A stretch of DNA of 64,000 nt from Albidovulum denitrificans. GTDB lineage: Bacteria > Pseudomonadota > Alphaproteobacteria > Rhodobacterales > Rhodobacteraceae. This document shows positions 26,203 through 33,864 of the stretch, piece after piece (the stretch's first letter is position 1; each line of letters begins with the position of its first letter). The DNA lies in assembly GCF_002973535.1 (NCBI RefSeq), contig NZ_PVEP01000011.1, positions 62,001 to 126,000 on the forward strand. Direction: 5' to 3'. Position numbers and translations under genes: made by a program. The notes under the pieces are model-generated. The model ran no database searches and was not told where the DNA came from. It saw only the letters and a program-made list of their open reading frames with translations.

Positions 26203-28443
26203 ATGATCTCGCTTTCATCGCTTTCGGTCCTGCGGCGCGAGGGGCGCGGAACCCCGCCGGTCGCAACCGGCACGGTTTCCATCGCCAACTTCTCCCGCGA
26301 CCGGACCCTGTTCGACAGCGGCGCGGCGCTTGGCCAGAACAGCGCGGACATCGCGATCCATGGCACCGGCACGGCGGCGGAGGTCATTCAGGCGCGGGCC
26401 TTTTCGACCGATGACGGGGGCGCGACGTCCACCGCCTGGGCCGATGTTGCGACGACCGATGCCAATGGCGACTGGGTCGCGACGATCTCCGCGCCGCGCA
26501 GCGCGTCGTGGTACCGGGTGCAGGTGCGGCTGAAGACCTCCCCCCCCGTCAGCGCCCAGACCGCGACGCGCTTCGGCGTCGGCCATGTCATCGCCATCTG
26601 GGGCCAGTCGGAGCCGGAACGCCTGCTTTCCACCTTTCAGGACGTCACGACGCCGCCCGCGATCACCGATGACGAGGCGGTGCAGATCCTTCACGGCGCG
26701 GCCGGCACGCCCGCGCTGCATTTCGTGACCCAGGCCGCCCCGATGACCGCGGCGGTCGCGGCGCTGGCCGATACGCTGATCGCCAGCCGACCGGGCGAGA
26801 AATTCGCGGTGGTGTTCCAGACCGTGTCCGGCACCGACCCGCGCGCCCTGGTCAATGACGCCGACACGACCCGCAACTGGGCCGATGACCGCGCGCTGCA
26901 TGATTTCGCCACCGCCGATGGCCAGCAGGTCGGTATCGCGGCGATGTCGTGGTTCGCGGCGCCGGGCAATCTTGGCGCGAATTACGGCGAGGCGATGTTC
27001 CCGCTGTTCTCCGGCAAGACGGCCGCGGGCGCGGCGCTGAGCTTCCCGACCGACATCACCTATGGCGGCGGATCAAGCTATCACGCCGATCACTGGTTCG
27101 GAGAGCTTTACGACTACGCCCATACCCGCTGGATCGCCTATGGCCCGCACCGCTTCGACATCACCGCCGACATGGCGGATGCGACGCATCTTCTGGGCGG
27201 CGCGGTGCAGGCGAACATGGTGAACAAGCAGGCCGCGCGGACAAGCTGGCGGGCGATGCTGTCGCTGCCCGACGCGACCATGTTCCTGCCGCTGGGGCTT
27301 GAGCCGCTAAGCTATGTGAACGGCTATGACGACGGCGCGGGCGGCTGGACCGACCTTGCCCACCCCTCGGGGCTGACGGCGGACGGGCGGCAGGCGTTCG
27401 GGCGCCTGACGGCGGCGTCGGTCCTTCAGGCGGCGGGGCTGGTCGGCTGGCCGGTCCCGGTCTTCGACAACTGCCTGTGGGAGCAGACCGGCGCCTGGGT
27501 AGAGGTCTGGTGTTCGGCCGGGCCGGTCACGACCACGCGCCTTGCCCGCGCCGAGGCGCCGCTGGACACCACCTATCCGCACTGGACCGAGGTGATGGGC
27601 TTTCAGATCAACGGCCAGCCCGCGGGCAACACCCAGATCGCCGCCGGGCGGGTGCGCATCTTCCCCGAAAGCGGGCCTTTCACCCATGCCGACCTTCTGA
27701 CCTATGGCGACGGCGGCGCGACCGGCGCGCTGAAATTCCCCGAGGATCTGTCCATCGGCGTGTGGAAGAACCTGCCGATCGTCGATCTGGGCGTCGCGGG
27801 GCTTGCGGGCATCCCGGTCAGCAGCCTGCCGGACGCGGGCGTTCTGGCCAATACGCTGCCCGCAGGCTCGGCCAGTTTCACCACCTCGGCGACCGGCCCC
27901 TATTACCTCGACACGCAGAACGTGCCTGCGGGGGTGACCGGGATCACCTTCGCCGCCCGCTTCCGCCTGCCCGCGCTGCCCAGCGGGGCAACGCAGATCC
28001 TGTTCTCACAGGCCTCTACCGGCTTTGACGTGGAGATCATGAATACCGGCCACCTTCGCGTGACGGTGGAGGACGGGGCCGGCGCGAAGATGCTGAGCAG
28101 CGAGATTGTCAGCCTCGGCCTGGCGGCGGGGGTCTGGTATGACATCGTCTGCGCCGCCGATCACGCCGCCGCGCATCTGATCGTGACGCTGGACGGCGTC
28201 GTGGCGGCGACGGTTCCCTATACCGCCACCGGCAACGGGGTGTTCCAGAGCAACCGCGCCCTGGGGTTCCTTGGCCGCAACAACGGCAGCCTGCAACTTG
28301 TCGGGGATGTCGAATACCTCAACGTCTGGCTCAGCGCGACGGCGACCGGCGCCCCGCCTGCGGGCGCGCCCTACAAGACGATCACCGGCCCTGCCGCAAC
28401 GGCGAATGGCGATGCGTGGAAGCGCGGCAGCGACGCGGTCTGA
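26203..28443 (+). CDS. Large SGNH-like + LamG-like protein, candidate GTA head-spike fibre (GhsB-like)
   Basis: The protein has 746 residues and no signal peptide. An N-terminal Ig-like beta region (residues about 25-125) leads to VIAIWGQSEPERL near residue 133, which resembles the nucleophile block (GQS) of sialate-O-acetylesterase-like SGNH enzymes. DLAHPSGLTADGR near residue 385 fits an Asp-x-x-His block. Residues about 560-720 form a concanavalin A/LamG-like sandwich. The neighbour 71 bp downstream, on the opposite strand, is a Rcc01079-type spike-base protein. In Rhodobacter capsulatus the base and fibre genes of GTA head spikes are adjacent and, as I recall, near capsule genes. Identification as the fibre is inference. 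The start at 26203 follows AGAGGGG at 7-bp spacing. Confidence 0.6.
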   Translation: MISLSSLSVLRREGRGTPPVATGTVSIANFSRDRTLFDSGAALGQNSADIAIHGTGTAAEVIQARAFSTDDGGATSTAWADVATTDANGDWVATISAPRSASWYRVQVRLKTSPPVSAQTATRFGVGHVIAIWGQSEPERLLSTFQDVTTPPAITDDEAVQILHGAAGTPALHFVTQAAPMTAAVAALADTLIASRPGEKFAVVFQTVSGTDPRALVNDADTTRNWADDRALHDFATADGQQVGIAAMSWFAAPGNLGANYGEAMFPLFSGKTAAGAALSFPTDITYGGGSSYHADHWFGELYDYAHTRWIAYGPHRFDITADMADATHLLGGAVQANMVNKQAARTSWRAMLSLPDATMFLPLGLEPLSYVNGYDDGAGGWTDLAHPSGLTADGRQAFGRLTAASVLQAAGLVGWPVPVFDNCLWEQTGAWVEVWCSAGPVTTTRLARAEAPLDTTYPHWTEVMGFQINGQPAGNTQIAAGRVRIFPESGPFTHADLLTYGDGGATGALKFPEDLSIGVWKNLPIVDLGVAGLAGIPVSSLPDAGVLANTLPAGSASFTTSATGPYYLDTQNVPAGVTGITFAARFRLPALPSGATQILFSQASTGFDVEIMNTGHLRVTVEDGAGAKMLSSEIVSLGLAAGVWYDIVCAADHAAAHLIVTLDGVVAATVPYTATGNGVFQSNRALGFLGRNNGSLQLVGDVEYLNVWLSATATGAPPAGAPYKTITGPAATANGDAWKRGSDAV

Positions 28444-28460
28444 GGGCTGCGCATAAAACA

Positions 28461-28488
28461 AGGACGGCGCGGGGGTCCGCGCCGTCCT
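28461..28488 (-). terminator. Bidirectional hairpin between fibre-candidate and spike-base genes
   Basis: A perfect 12-bp stem (AGGACGGCGCGG at 28461-28472, CCGCGCCGTCCT at 28477-28488) closes a 4-base loop. On the minus strand it is followed by TGTTTTATG, fitting intrinsic termination of the spike-base gene; on the plus strand no T-run follows. Confidence 0.85.
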
Positions 28489-28514
28489 CAGCGGTCTCTC
28501 CCATATCCGGCCGC

Positions 28515-28775
28515 CTACCAGAGCGCGACGAGGGCCGAGGCCGTCGTGCCGGTCGCATAGACCCGGCGGACGCGCACCGGCAGGATCGTTCCGCCCGACA
28601 CGGCTTCGAAGGTCACGTCCTGCCCCCCCGCCATCCTGACCGTCAGGTTCCCGCCCTGCCCCACGAACAGGGCGCGCGGCATCATGCTGAGATCGCCAAG
28701 ATCGTCCGGCACGATCGCGATCGCGTCGCGCCCCGGTGCGGTCAGGGTCGTCGGGTAGTCGGCAAACTTGTCCAT
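28515..28775 (-). CDS. GTA head-spike base protein, Rcc01079 (GhsA) family
   Basis: The protein has 86 residues. The pattern LTAPGRDAIAIVPDDLGDL, ALFVGQGGNLTVRMAGGQDV, then LPVRVRRVYATGTTASALVAL matches what I know of the spike base protein, RCAP_Rcc01079 family. The R. capsulatus member forms the base of the gene-transfer-agent head spikes that bind the recipient's capsule. No other GTA structural gene is in the window, as expected for this separately encoded pair. The start at 28775 has AAAGGA 9 bp upstream. It is convergent with the fibre candidate. Confidence 0.82.
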   Translation of the reverse strand: MDKFADYPTTLTAPGRDAIAIVPDDLGDLSMMPRALFVGQGGNLTVRMAGGQDVTFEAVSGGTILPVRVRRVYATGTTASALVALW

Positions 28776-29141
28776 CGTCTTGATCCTTTCTGGGCTGGGC
28801 CGCGGGACGGCTGCCATTCGCGTTGCTGCCGCCTTTGCCGGTCATCTCCGGGGCCTGCGCGGGACAGCGCGCCCCCCGGATTCGCGGCTACGGCGCCCAG
28901 ACTCTCGCCAAAGGGGATCAAGGCATTATTTAGCCACCGTACGGTTGAGTTTGTTTCTTTCGCGAAAACGCTGTCGTCCTCCATCTCGGCGGGAACATGC
29001 CGATTGGATTTGAATTGTAGGTAAATTTCTGAACGAAAGGCCCCCAGCGAACACATGGGGACTGCATTTATGCCCAATCTTTGCCATGTTGAACCGCATT
29101 GTTCGGACCCAGGACACACTCACCGACCAAAGGAATATACC
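28776..29141. promoter_or_regulatory. Divergent intergenic region between spike-base and beta-helix genes
   Basis: The region is 366 bp and holds no convincing gene. Its right half is AT-richer and contains two short palindromes, ACCGTACGGT (28936-28945) and TTTCGCGAAA (28958-28967), 22 bp apart start to start. The beta-helix gene has AAAGGA at about 13 bp from its ATG. Both genes must have promoters here, and the palindromes are candidate operators. Confidence 0.5.
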
Positions 29142-30938
29142 ATGAAAATCGTCCCTCCCCTGCTGGTGGCAGGCATGGGCCTGACTGTCCTGGTTACGCC
29201 TGCAGCCGCAGCCGACTATTTCATTCAGGCGCAGACCCCCGGACCTGTCACGGGTTCGGCGCTGAACGCGATCTCGCTTCAGGCCACGACCGAAAAGCCG
29301 AAGGCCGAGGAAGAGTCGCTTCGCACCCGCTCTGCCATTGCGGTCAGCCCGGCCAAGGCCAAGTGGACGCGCGCCCGCAAGGAAGGCGAAACCTCGGCCG
29401 GGACCTCGGACGAGCCGTTCAGCACCGGCGGCGAGACCACGACCGGCGGGGAAACCACCACCGGCGGCGAGCCGGGTTTCGGGGGCGAGCCCACCTCGGG
29501 CGGCACGACCGAAACCTCGGGCGGGACCACGACCGAGGGTGGCGGGACGACCGAAGGCGGTTCCACGGCTGAGGGCGGTTCCACAACCGAGGGCGGGACG
29601 ACCGAAGGCGGGGCGACTGGCGGTACGACGGACAGCTCCGGCGGCACGACCGACACCTCCGGCGGCACGTCGACCTCTACCGGCGGCGCCACCGGCAACA
29701 CGGTCGTTCCCCCGACCCAGATCAGCGTCTCCGGCCCCGCGCCGACCATCAGCGCCAGCCAGACCTACAGAAGCTTTGACGCCCTCGCGCTGTCCAACAA
29801 GCTGACCGGCGGCGACCGGGTCTTTTTCCTCGACGGCTATCACGGGCCGCTGGTGGTCAAGGGGATGAAGTTCACCTCGCCAGTCCTGTTCGCGGCGATG
29901 CCGGGCCAGGTCGCCCATGTCGATGGCATCTCGGTGCGCAGCTCCAGCAAGATCATCTTTCAGGGCCTGAAGGTCTGGCCGACCGCCGCGCAGCCGGGGC
30001 CCAGCCCGCTTGTCAGATCCATGGCGGATTCCAGCGATCTGGTCTTCCAGGACCTCGACGTCCGCTCGGTCGCGAATGCCGCGAACTATGTCGGCTGGAC
30101 CGTCACGGACTGGAACAACAACAAGCGTGACGCCTTCCTGATCGACGGCGCCCGCCAGTCCGTGATCGGCAACCGTGCGACCGGCATCTTCAACGGCGTC
30201 CAGATCACCGGCACCGGTTCCTACGCCGACAGCAATATCGTCGACGGGTTCAGCGGCGACGGCCTGCGCGCGCTTGGCAATAACTCCATCGTGCGCCGCA
30301 ACAAGGTGCAGAACTGCGCCCAGACCTCGGCTTCGCACCTCGACGGTTTCCAATCCTGGTCGCGCGGCTCCGACGGCAGGCCGGGGACCGGCACGGTGCG
30401 CAACCTGACGATCGAGGACAACAAGATCTTCGAATGGGTCTCCCCCCAGGTCAGCCCGCTGCGCTGCCAGCTTCAGGGCATCAGCATGTTCGACGGGATG
30501 TTCGATGGCGTCATCGTTCGCAACAACGTCGTCGCTACCTCCAGGTATCATGGCATCACGATCAACGGCGCGCTGAACAGCAAGATCGTGAACAACACCG
30601 TCGTCAACATCACCGGCCAGAAGACCAATTATCCCTGGATCATGCTGTCGCCGCACAAGAACGGGACGCCTTCCAAGAATGTCGATGTCGCCAACAACCT
30701 GGCGATGGACATCCGGGTGAAGCCCAACCCGAGCCTTGGGCATACGGTTCTGAACAACGTCATCCCCGGCAGCATCTTCAATGACTTCACCGCGCCGGGC
30801 AATCAGGACTACACGCTCAAGTCCGGGTCTTCGGCGATCGACAAGGGCGCTGCCGCCTATGCGCCGCAGGACGACCTGGTGGGCGCCGCCCGTCCGAAGG
30901 GCAAGGCGCCTGACGCCGGGGCTTACGAAAGCTTCTGA
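29142..30938 (+). CDS. Secreted right-handed beta-helix protein with Thr/Gly-rich linker
   Basis: The protein has 598 residues. The signal peptide ends near residue 24 (VLVTPAAAADYF). A linker at residues about 92-186 is built of GGT/TEGG/TTGG-type units. From about residue 210 it is a right-handed beta-helix with repeated short beta segments (SSKIIFQGLKVW, GVIVRNNVVATSRYHGITI, SKIVNNTVVNITG). The C-terminus APDAGAYE is typical of such proteins. They include polysaccharide lyases, epimerases and adhesins; no catalytic residues can be assigned. It lies inside the EPS region and ends in a strong terminator. Confidence 0.85.
   Translation: MKIVPPLLVAGMGLTVLVTPAAAADYFIQAQTPGPVTGSALNAISLQATTEKPKAEEESLRTRSAIAVSPAKAKWTRARKEGETSAGTSDEPFSTGGETTTGGETTTGGEPGFGGEPTSGGTTETSGGTTTEGGGTTEGGSTAEGGSTTEGGTTEGGATGGTTDSSGGTTDTSGGTSTSTGGATGNTVVPPTQISVSGPAPTISASQTYRSFDALALSNKLTGGDRVFFLDGYHGPLVVKGMKFTSPVLFAAMPGQVAHVDGISVRSSSKIIFQGLKVWPTAAQPGPSPLVRSMADSSDLVFQDLDVRSVANAANYVGWTVTDWNNNKRDAFLIDGARQSVIGNRATGIFNGVQITGTGSYADSNIVDGFSGDGLRALGNNSIVRRNKVQNCAQTSASHLDGFQSWSRGSDGRPGTGTVRNLTIEDNKIFEWVSPQVSPLRCQLQGISMFDGMFDGVIVRNNVVATSRYHGITINGALNSKIVNNTVVNITGQKTNYPWIMLSPHKNGTPSKNVDVANNLAMDIRVKPNPSLGHTVLNNVIPGSIFNDFTAPGNQDYTLKSGSSAIDKGAAAYAPQDDLVGAARPKGKAPDAGAYESF
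29415..29700 (+). repeat. Thr/Gly/Glu-rich tandem-repeat coding stretch
   Basis: Short in-frame units of 9-15 bp encode GGETTTGG, TEGGST and GGTTDSSGG-type sequence about fifteen times in a row. The stretch links the signal peptide region to the beta-helix. Such repeats are flexible spacers and may vary in length between strains. Confidence 0.75.
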
Positions 30939-30964
30939 GGGCACGCCCAGACCGAACCAACAAA

Positions 30965-30990
30965 CCCCGCCGGTCACCGGCGGGGTTTTT
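30965..30990 (+). terminator. Terminator of the beta-helix gene, also facing the GT2 gene
   Basis: A 9-bp perfect stem (CCCCGCCGG at 30965-30973, CCGGCGGGG at 30977-30985) closes a 3-base loop and is followed by TTTTT. On the minus strand TTTG follows, so it may also serve the convergent GT2 gene. Confidence 0.93.
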
Positions 30991-30992
30991 CG

Positions 30993-31868
30993 TCAGGTCA
31001 CGTCGCGGCCGAAGACCTGCCCGATCATCCAGCCCGCGCGCACCAGCCGAAAGCGCAGAAGCGTCCCAACGCCCCGCAGCCGCTCCCCCGGCCCCGCAAG
31101 CCGTGGATGCGCCAGCACCTTCGGTATATGCGCAAGGCCGCTGCCCGCGACCGCGACCGCGCGCAGGAACCAGCGCAGCCGCCCGCCCAGGCCCGGATGC
31201 GACGCCATGTGCAGGCCGAACATCTCGCGCGTGATGCGGCGCCATTTGCGCATCAGGGCGGGCCAGTCCGACCGCGTCGGATGCGCCACCCGCAGCGCTT
31301 CTTCCAGAACCAGCCCGAACCCCTTGTCGCGCGCGCGAAAGCACCATTCGGCGTCTTCCGACAGGCCGGGCCGGAACGGGCCGACCGCCTCGAACACCGC
31401 CCGCGTCGTCAGGAGATTGGCGGTGACGGAAAAGCCCTTGCGCTCTATATAGTCGCGATAGTTGAAGGCGAAGACCGTCTCGAACGCCTCCGCCCCGCTG
31501 CGCGGCGGCGGGGTTTCGTCGAAGACGTCGATCGCGCCGCCGACGATGTCCGCCCGCCCGACCGTGGCCCTGGCAACCCGCAGCCAGTCCGGCGAGGGGA
31601 TGCAGTCGGCGTCGAGGAAGAAGAGGTTCGGCGCCGCGCTTTCCAGAACCCCGCGATTTCGGGCATTGGCGGCACCCGCCAGCGGCTCCTCCACGAAGCG
31701 GACGGAGGGGAATGCGGCCCGGACCGCATCAAGCGGCTGGGTCGAGGCGTTGTCGACCACCAATATCTCGGTGTTGTCGGTGTCGCCCTTCGACAGCGCG
31801 CGCAGGCAGCGCTGCAACCGCTTCGAATCATTGAAGTGCGGGATGATGACGACGTGGTCGAAGGTCAT
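30993..31868 (-). CDS. Glycosyltransferase family 2
   Basis: The protein has 291 residues. The GT-A fold is shown by VVIIPHFNDSKRLQRCLRAL, EILVVDNAS and the donor/metal motif LFFLDADCIPSPDW. Towards the C-terminus GLSEDAEWCFRARDKG fits the ED-x-x acceptor-side motif. It is soluble apart from weak hydrophobic patches. It probably adds one sugar to the EPS repeat unit. I chose the ATG at 31868 (MTFDHVV); the frame extends to 32018, but that part is basic and not GT-like. Confidence 0.88.
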   Translation of the reverse strand: MTFDHVVIIPHFNDSKRLQRCLRALSKGDTDNTEILVVDNASTQPLDAVRAAFPSVRFVEEPLAGAANARNRGVLESAAPNLFFLDADCIPSPDWLRVARATVGRADIVGGAIDVFDETPPPRSGAEAFETVFAFNYRDYIERKGFSVTANLLTTRAVFEAVGPFRPGLSEDAEWCFRARDKGFGLVLEEALRVAHPTRSDWPALMRKWRRITREMFGLHMASHPGLGGRLRWFLRAVAVAGSGLAHIPKVLAHPRLAGPGERLRGVGTLLRFRLVRAGWMIGQVFGRDVT

Positions 31869-32219
31869 ATCTGGCGCCAAAGGTAAGGACAATTTCTTGC
31901 GGAACGGTCTGACAAGTTTGATCCGTTGCCGCAATCGCCTTCTGTCTTCCGGGGGTGCTTTTGCCGACACGGAAACGATTGAGTCAAAGTTCGCGGATCG
32001 TAGCCGCATCGCGACCAATCAATGTTGCCAGATCGGCGACGAACGCCCCCGAAAGCGGCGGATAAGCCCATGGAACCATTTAGAGAACACGCTATGGTTG
32101 AAATGTGGCGAACTCGAACGAAAAATGGTCGAAATGTGGCCGACAGATGTTCCTTCCCCGGCGAAATGTGGTAAAACCATGTGGAGACGGAGCTTGCTAT
32201 TTTTCTACAAGGGGTGGCT
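31869..32219. promoter_or_regulatory. Promoter region of the VPLPA-CTERM gene with three phased repeats
   Basis: This 351-bp non-coding, AT-richer region lies between divergent genes. GAAATGTGG occurs exactly at 32100-32108, 32131-32139 and 32163-32171, i.e. 31 and 32 bp apart (about three helical turns). Each copy sits in a longer GG-Y-Y/C context, and a partial ATGTGG follows at 32179-32184. This is the layout of a multi-site activator or repressor binding region. The AAGGGG ribosome-binding site lies at 32209-32214. Confidence 0.7.
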
Positions 32220-32891
32220 ATGTTTAACATGAAATGGGTGGCCGGTGCTGTTACGGGCGCGGTGATCGGGCTTGGGTCCGCTGCTGCGAACGCTTACATC
32301 ATCGACTTTACGAACGCGAATACCGGGACGACGGGCACCATCTTCGGTGGCAGCGTCAGCTGGACCATGACGGCCAGCGGACCGCTGAACAACTCCCAGG
32401 CTTTCGACGGGACGGCAAATGCCGGCACCAACGCGGCGGGCCTCGCGCTTGACACCGACGGTTACGGTGTCGGCAGCTACGACGACGAGGTGACCACCTT
32501 CGCCAATGGCGAGCAGGAGTGGATCCGCGTTTCCTTCAGCGCTCCGGTGCTGGTCGATGCGCTTTACTTCCTCGACCTTTTCGTTGCACGTGACGGGTCC
32601 TCGCAGGAAGTTGCGATGGCCTCGATCAACGGCGGTTTCCCGATCGTGTCGACCTACGCGACCGACGTCTTCGGCAACAGCCGTCCGGGCTTCGCCGCGT
32701 CGACCTTCGCGCCGATCCTGGTCAGCGACATCTTCTTCACGATCATGAGCACCAACGACAATATCGGCTTCGCCGATGGCGCGCTTGCTGGCATCGGCCT
32801 TGCGCCGGTCCCGGTTCCGGCCGCCGGTCTGATGCTGCTTGGCGGTCTCGGTGGCCTCGCCGCCCTGCGCCGTCGGCGCAAGACGGCCTGA
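32220..32891 (+). CDS. VPLPA-CTERM sorting-domain protein (exosortase substrate)
   Basis: The protein has 223 residues. It has an N-terminal signal peptide (WVAGAVTGAVIGLGSAAANA). The beta-rich Ser/Thr/Asn/Gly body lacks cysteine. The C-terminal sorting tail is VPVPAAGLMLLGG, then more Gly/Leu and the basic end RRRRKTA. This tripartite tail (VPxPA motif, membrane helix, arginine cluster) is the VPLPA-CTERM signal recognised by XrtD-type exosortases; one is encoded at 42497. The body matches no enzyme family I recognise. It is probably a secreted surface or matrix protein. The ATG at 32220 has AAGGGG 5 bp upstream. Confidence 0.88.
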   Translation: MFNMKWVAGAVTGAVIGLGSAAANAYIIDFTNANTGTTGTIFGGSVSWTMTASGPLNNSQAFDGTANAGTNAAGLALDTDGYGVGSYDDEVTTFANGEQEWIRVSFSAPVLVDALYFLDLFVARDGSSQEVAMASINGGFPIVSTYATDVFGNSRPGFAASTFAPILVSDIFFTIMSTNDNIGFADGALAGIGLAPVPVPAAGLMLLGGLGGLAALRRRRKTA

Positions 32892-32910
32892 TCGGACCTG
32901 ACAGAACAAG

Positions 32911-32938
32911 AAAGGCCGGGCAAGTTGCCCGGCCTTTT
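32911..32938 (+). terminator. Terminator of the VPLPA-CTERM gene
   Basis: An 11-bp stem (32912-32922 with 32926-32936, core GGCCGGGCA/TGCCCGGCC) closes a 3-base loop and runs into TTTT. The A-run on the left makes it usable from the other strand for the kinase gene as well. Confidence 0.92.
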
Positions 32939-32997
32939 CGTTTGCAGGTCGTTGAACAGCGAAAGACGGGGCGACAGGCGGATCGCCCGCGCCCCGC

Positions 32998-33825
32998 TTA
33001 TTCGTACATGCCGTAATCGTAGCCGATCGTGTCATCCGAATAGCGGCACTTGTTCAGCACCACGCCCAGCACGTTGGTCAACTGGGCGATTTCCTTTTCG
33101 CAGATGTCGATATTGGGCAGCGTGGTGGTTTCCGCCGCCGCGACGAGGATCGCGCAATCGACATTGCCGAGGAAGCCGAGGTTGTCGTCGCTGGCCAGCA
33201 TCGGCGACATGTCGAACAGGATCAGGTCCGGCTTGTAGCGCCGCTCGGCCGCGTCCAGCGCGTCGCGGGCGGCCTGGCTTTGCAGAAGCTCCGCCGGGCG
33301 GTGGCTGTAGGTCGCGTTCAGCGAGACGAGGCAGTTCGCCCCGATCCTGACGGCCGTCTGCTCGAACTCCGCCTCTCCGGCCAGATAGTCGTGCAGCGAT
33401 TTCTCGGGCGTATGGCCCAGCGTCCGGTGCAGCGACGGGCGCCGCAGGTCGAGGTCCAAGAGCATGACCTTCAGGTCCTTCTGCCGCCCCAGGCTGACCG
33501 CGAGGTTCAGCGCCACGGTGGACTTGCCGCAGCCGGCCTCGGGCGAGGTCACGGCAAGGCGGGTCCACCCCTTGTCCTTCATCATGCGGATGGTGCGCGA
33601 GCGCAGCATGTCATAGGGCGCGGCATTCTTGCCGCCCTGCAGGGCCGTGATCCGGTTGCGCATCGCCATTTCGGGCGAGATCGTCACCTCAGGCAGGTCT
33701 TCCCAGCCCGTCGTGGCCACCGGGGCCGCGGCCGCCACGGTCCGGCTGCGGACGACATCGCCCCCGCCGACCGCGGACTTCCGCATCTCCCGCGCCTTCG
33801 CAAGCGCCGCTTCAAGCTTTTCCAT
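32998..33825 (-). CDS. CpsD/ExoP-type tyrosine autokinase (EPS regulation)
   Basis: The protein has 275 residues. The Walker A motif is in TSPEAGCGKSTVALNLA, a second Walker-type aspartate motif is LLDLDLRRPS, and LILFDMSP follows. The C-terminus has four tyrosines in the last 15 residues (YSDDTIGYDYGMYE), the usual autophosphorylation cluster. It works with the Wzz/GumC protein encoded just upstream (39-bp gap) to control polysaccharide chain length and export. The start MEKLEAALAKARE is typical of exosortase-linked kinases. Confidence 0.92.
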   Translation of the reverse strand: MEKLEAALAKAREMRKSAVGGGDVVRSRTVAAAAPVATTGWEDLPEVTISPEMAMRNRITALQGGKNAAPYDMLRSRTIRMMKDKGWTRLAVTSPEAGCGKSTVALNLAVSLGRQKDLKVMLLDLDLRRPSLHRTLGHTPEKSLHDYLAGEAEFEQTAVRIGANCLVSLNATYSHRPAELLQSQAARDALDAAERRYKPDLILFDMSPMLASDDNLGFLGNVDCAILVAAAETTTLPNIDICEKEIAQLTNVLGVVLNKCRYSDDTIGYDYGMYE

Positions 33826-33864
33826 ACCGTTAAACCTTCCGCTGTCCGCGAAGCACGGGGCGCA

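Noticed and set aside
29415-29700. CRISPR-like or satellite DNA repeat
   Set aside because: The repeats are short, in frame and encode a Thr/Gly/Glu linker of a secreted protein; there are no spacers or cas genes.
28926-30977. A 683-codon minus-strand frame opposite the beta-helix gene
   Set aside because: It runs antisense to a gene with a signal peptide and family-typical C-terminus; its Arg/Gly/Ala repeats mirror the Thr/Gly linker.
32181-32200. A sigma54-like -24/-12 element upstream of the VPLPA-CTERM gene
   Set aside because: GG and GC dinucleotides are present, but their spacing is 11 bp instead of the required 10 and the flanking consensus is poor.
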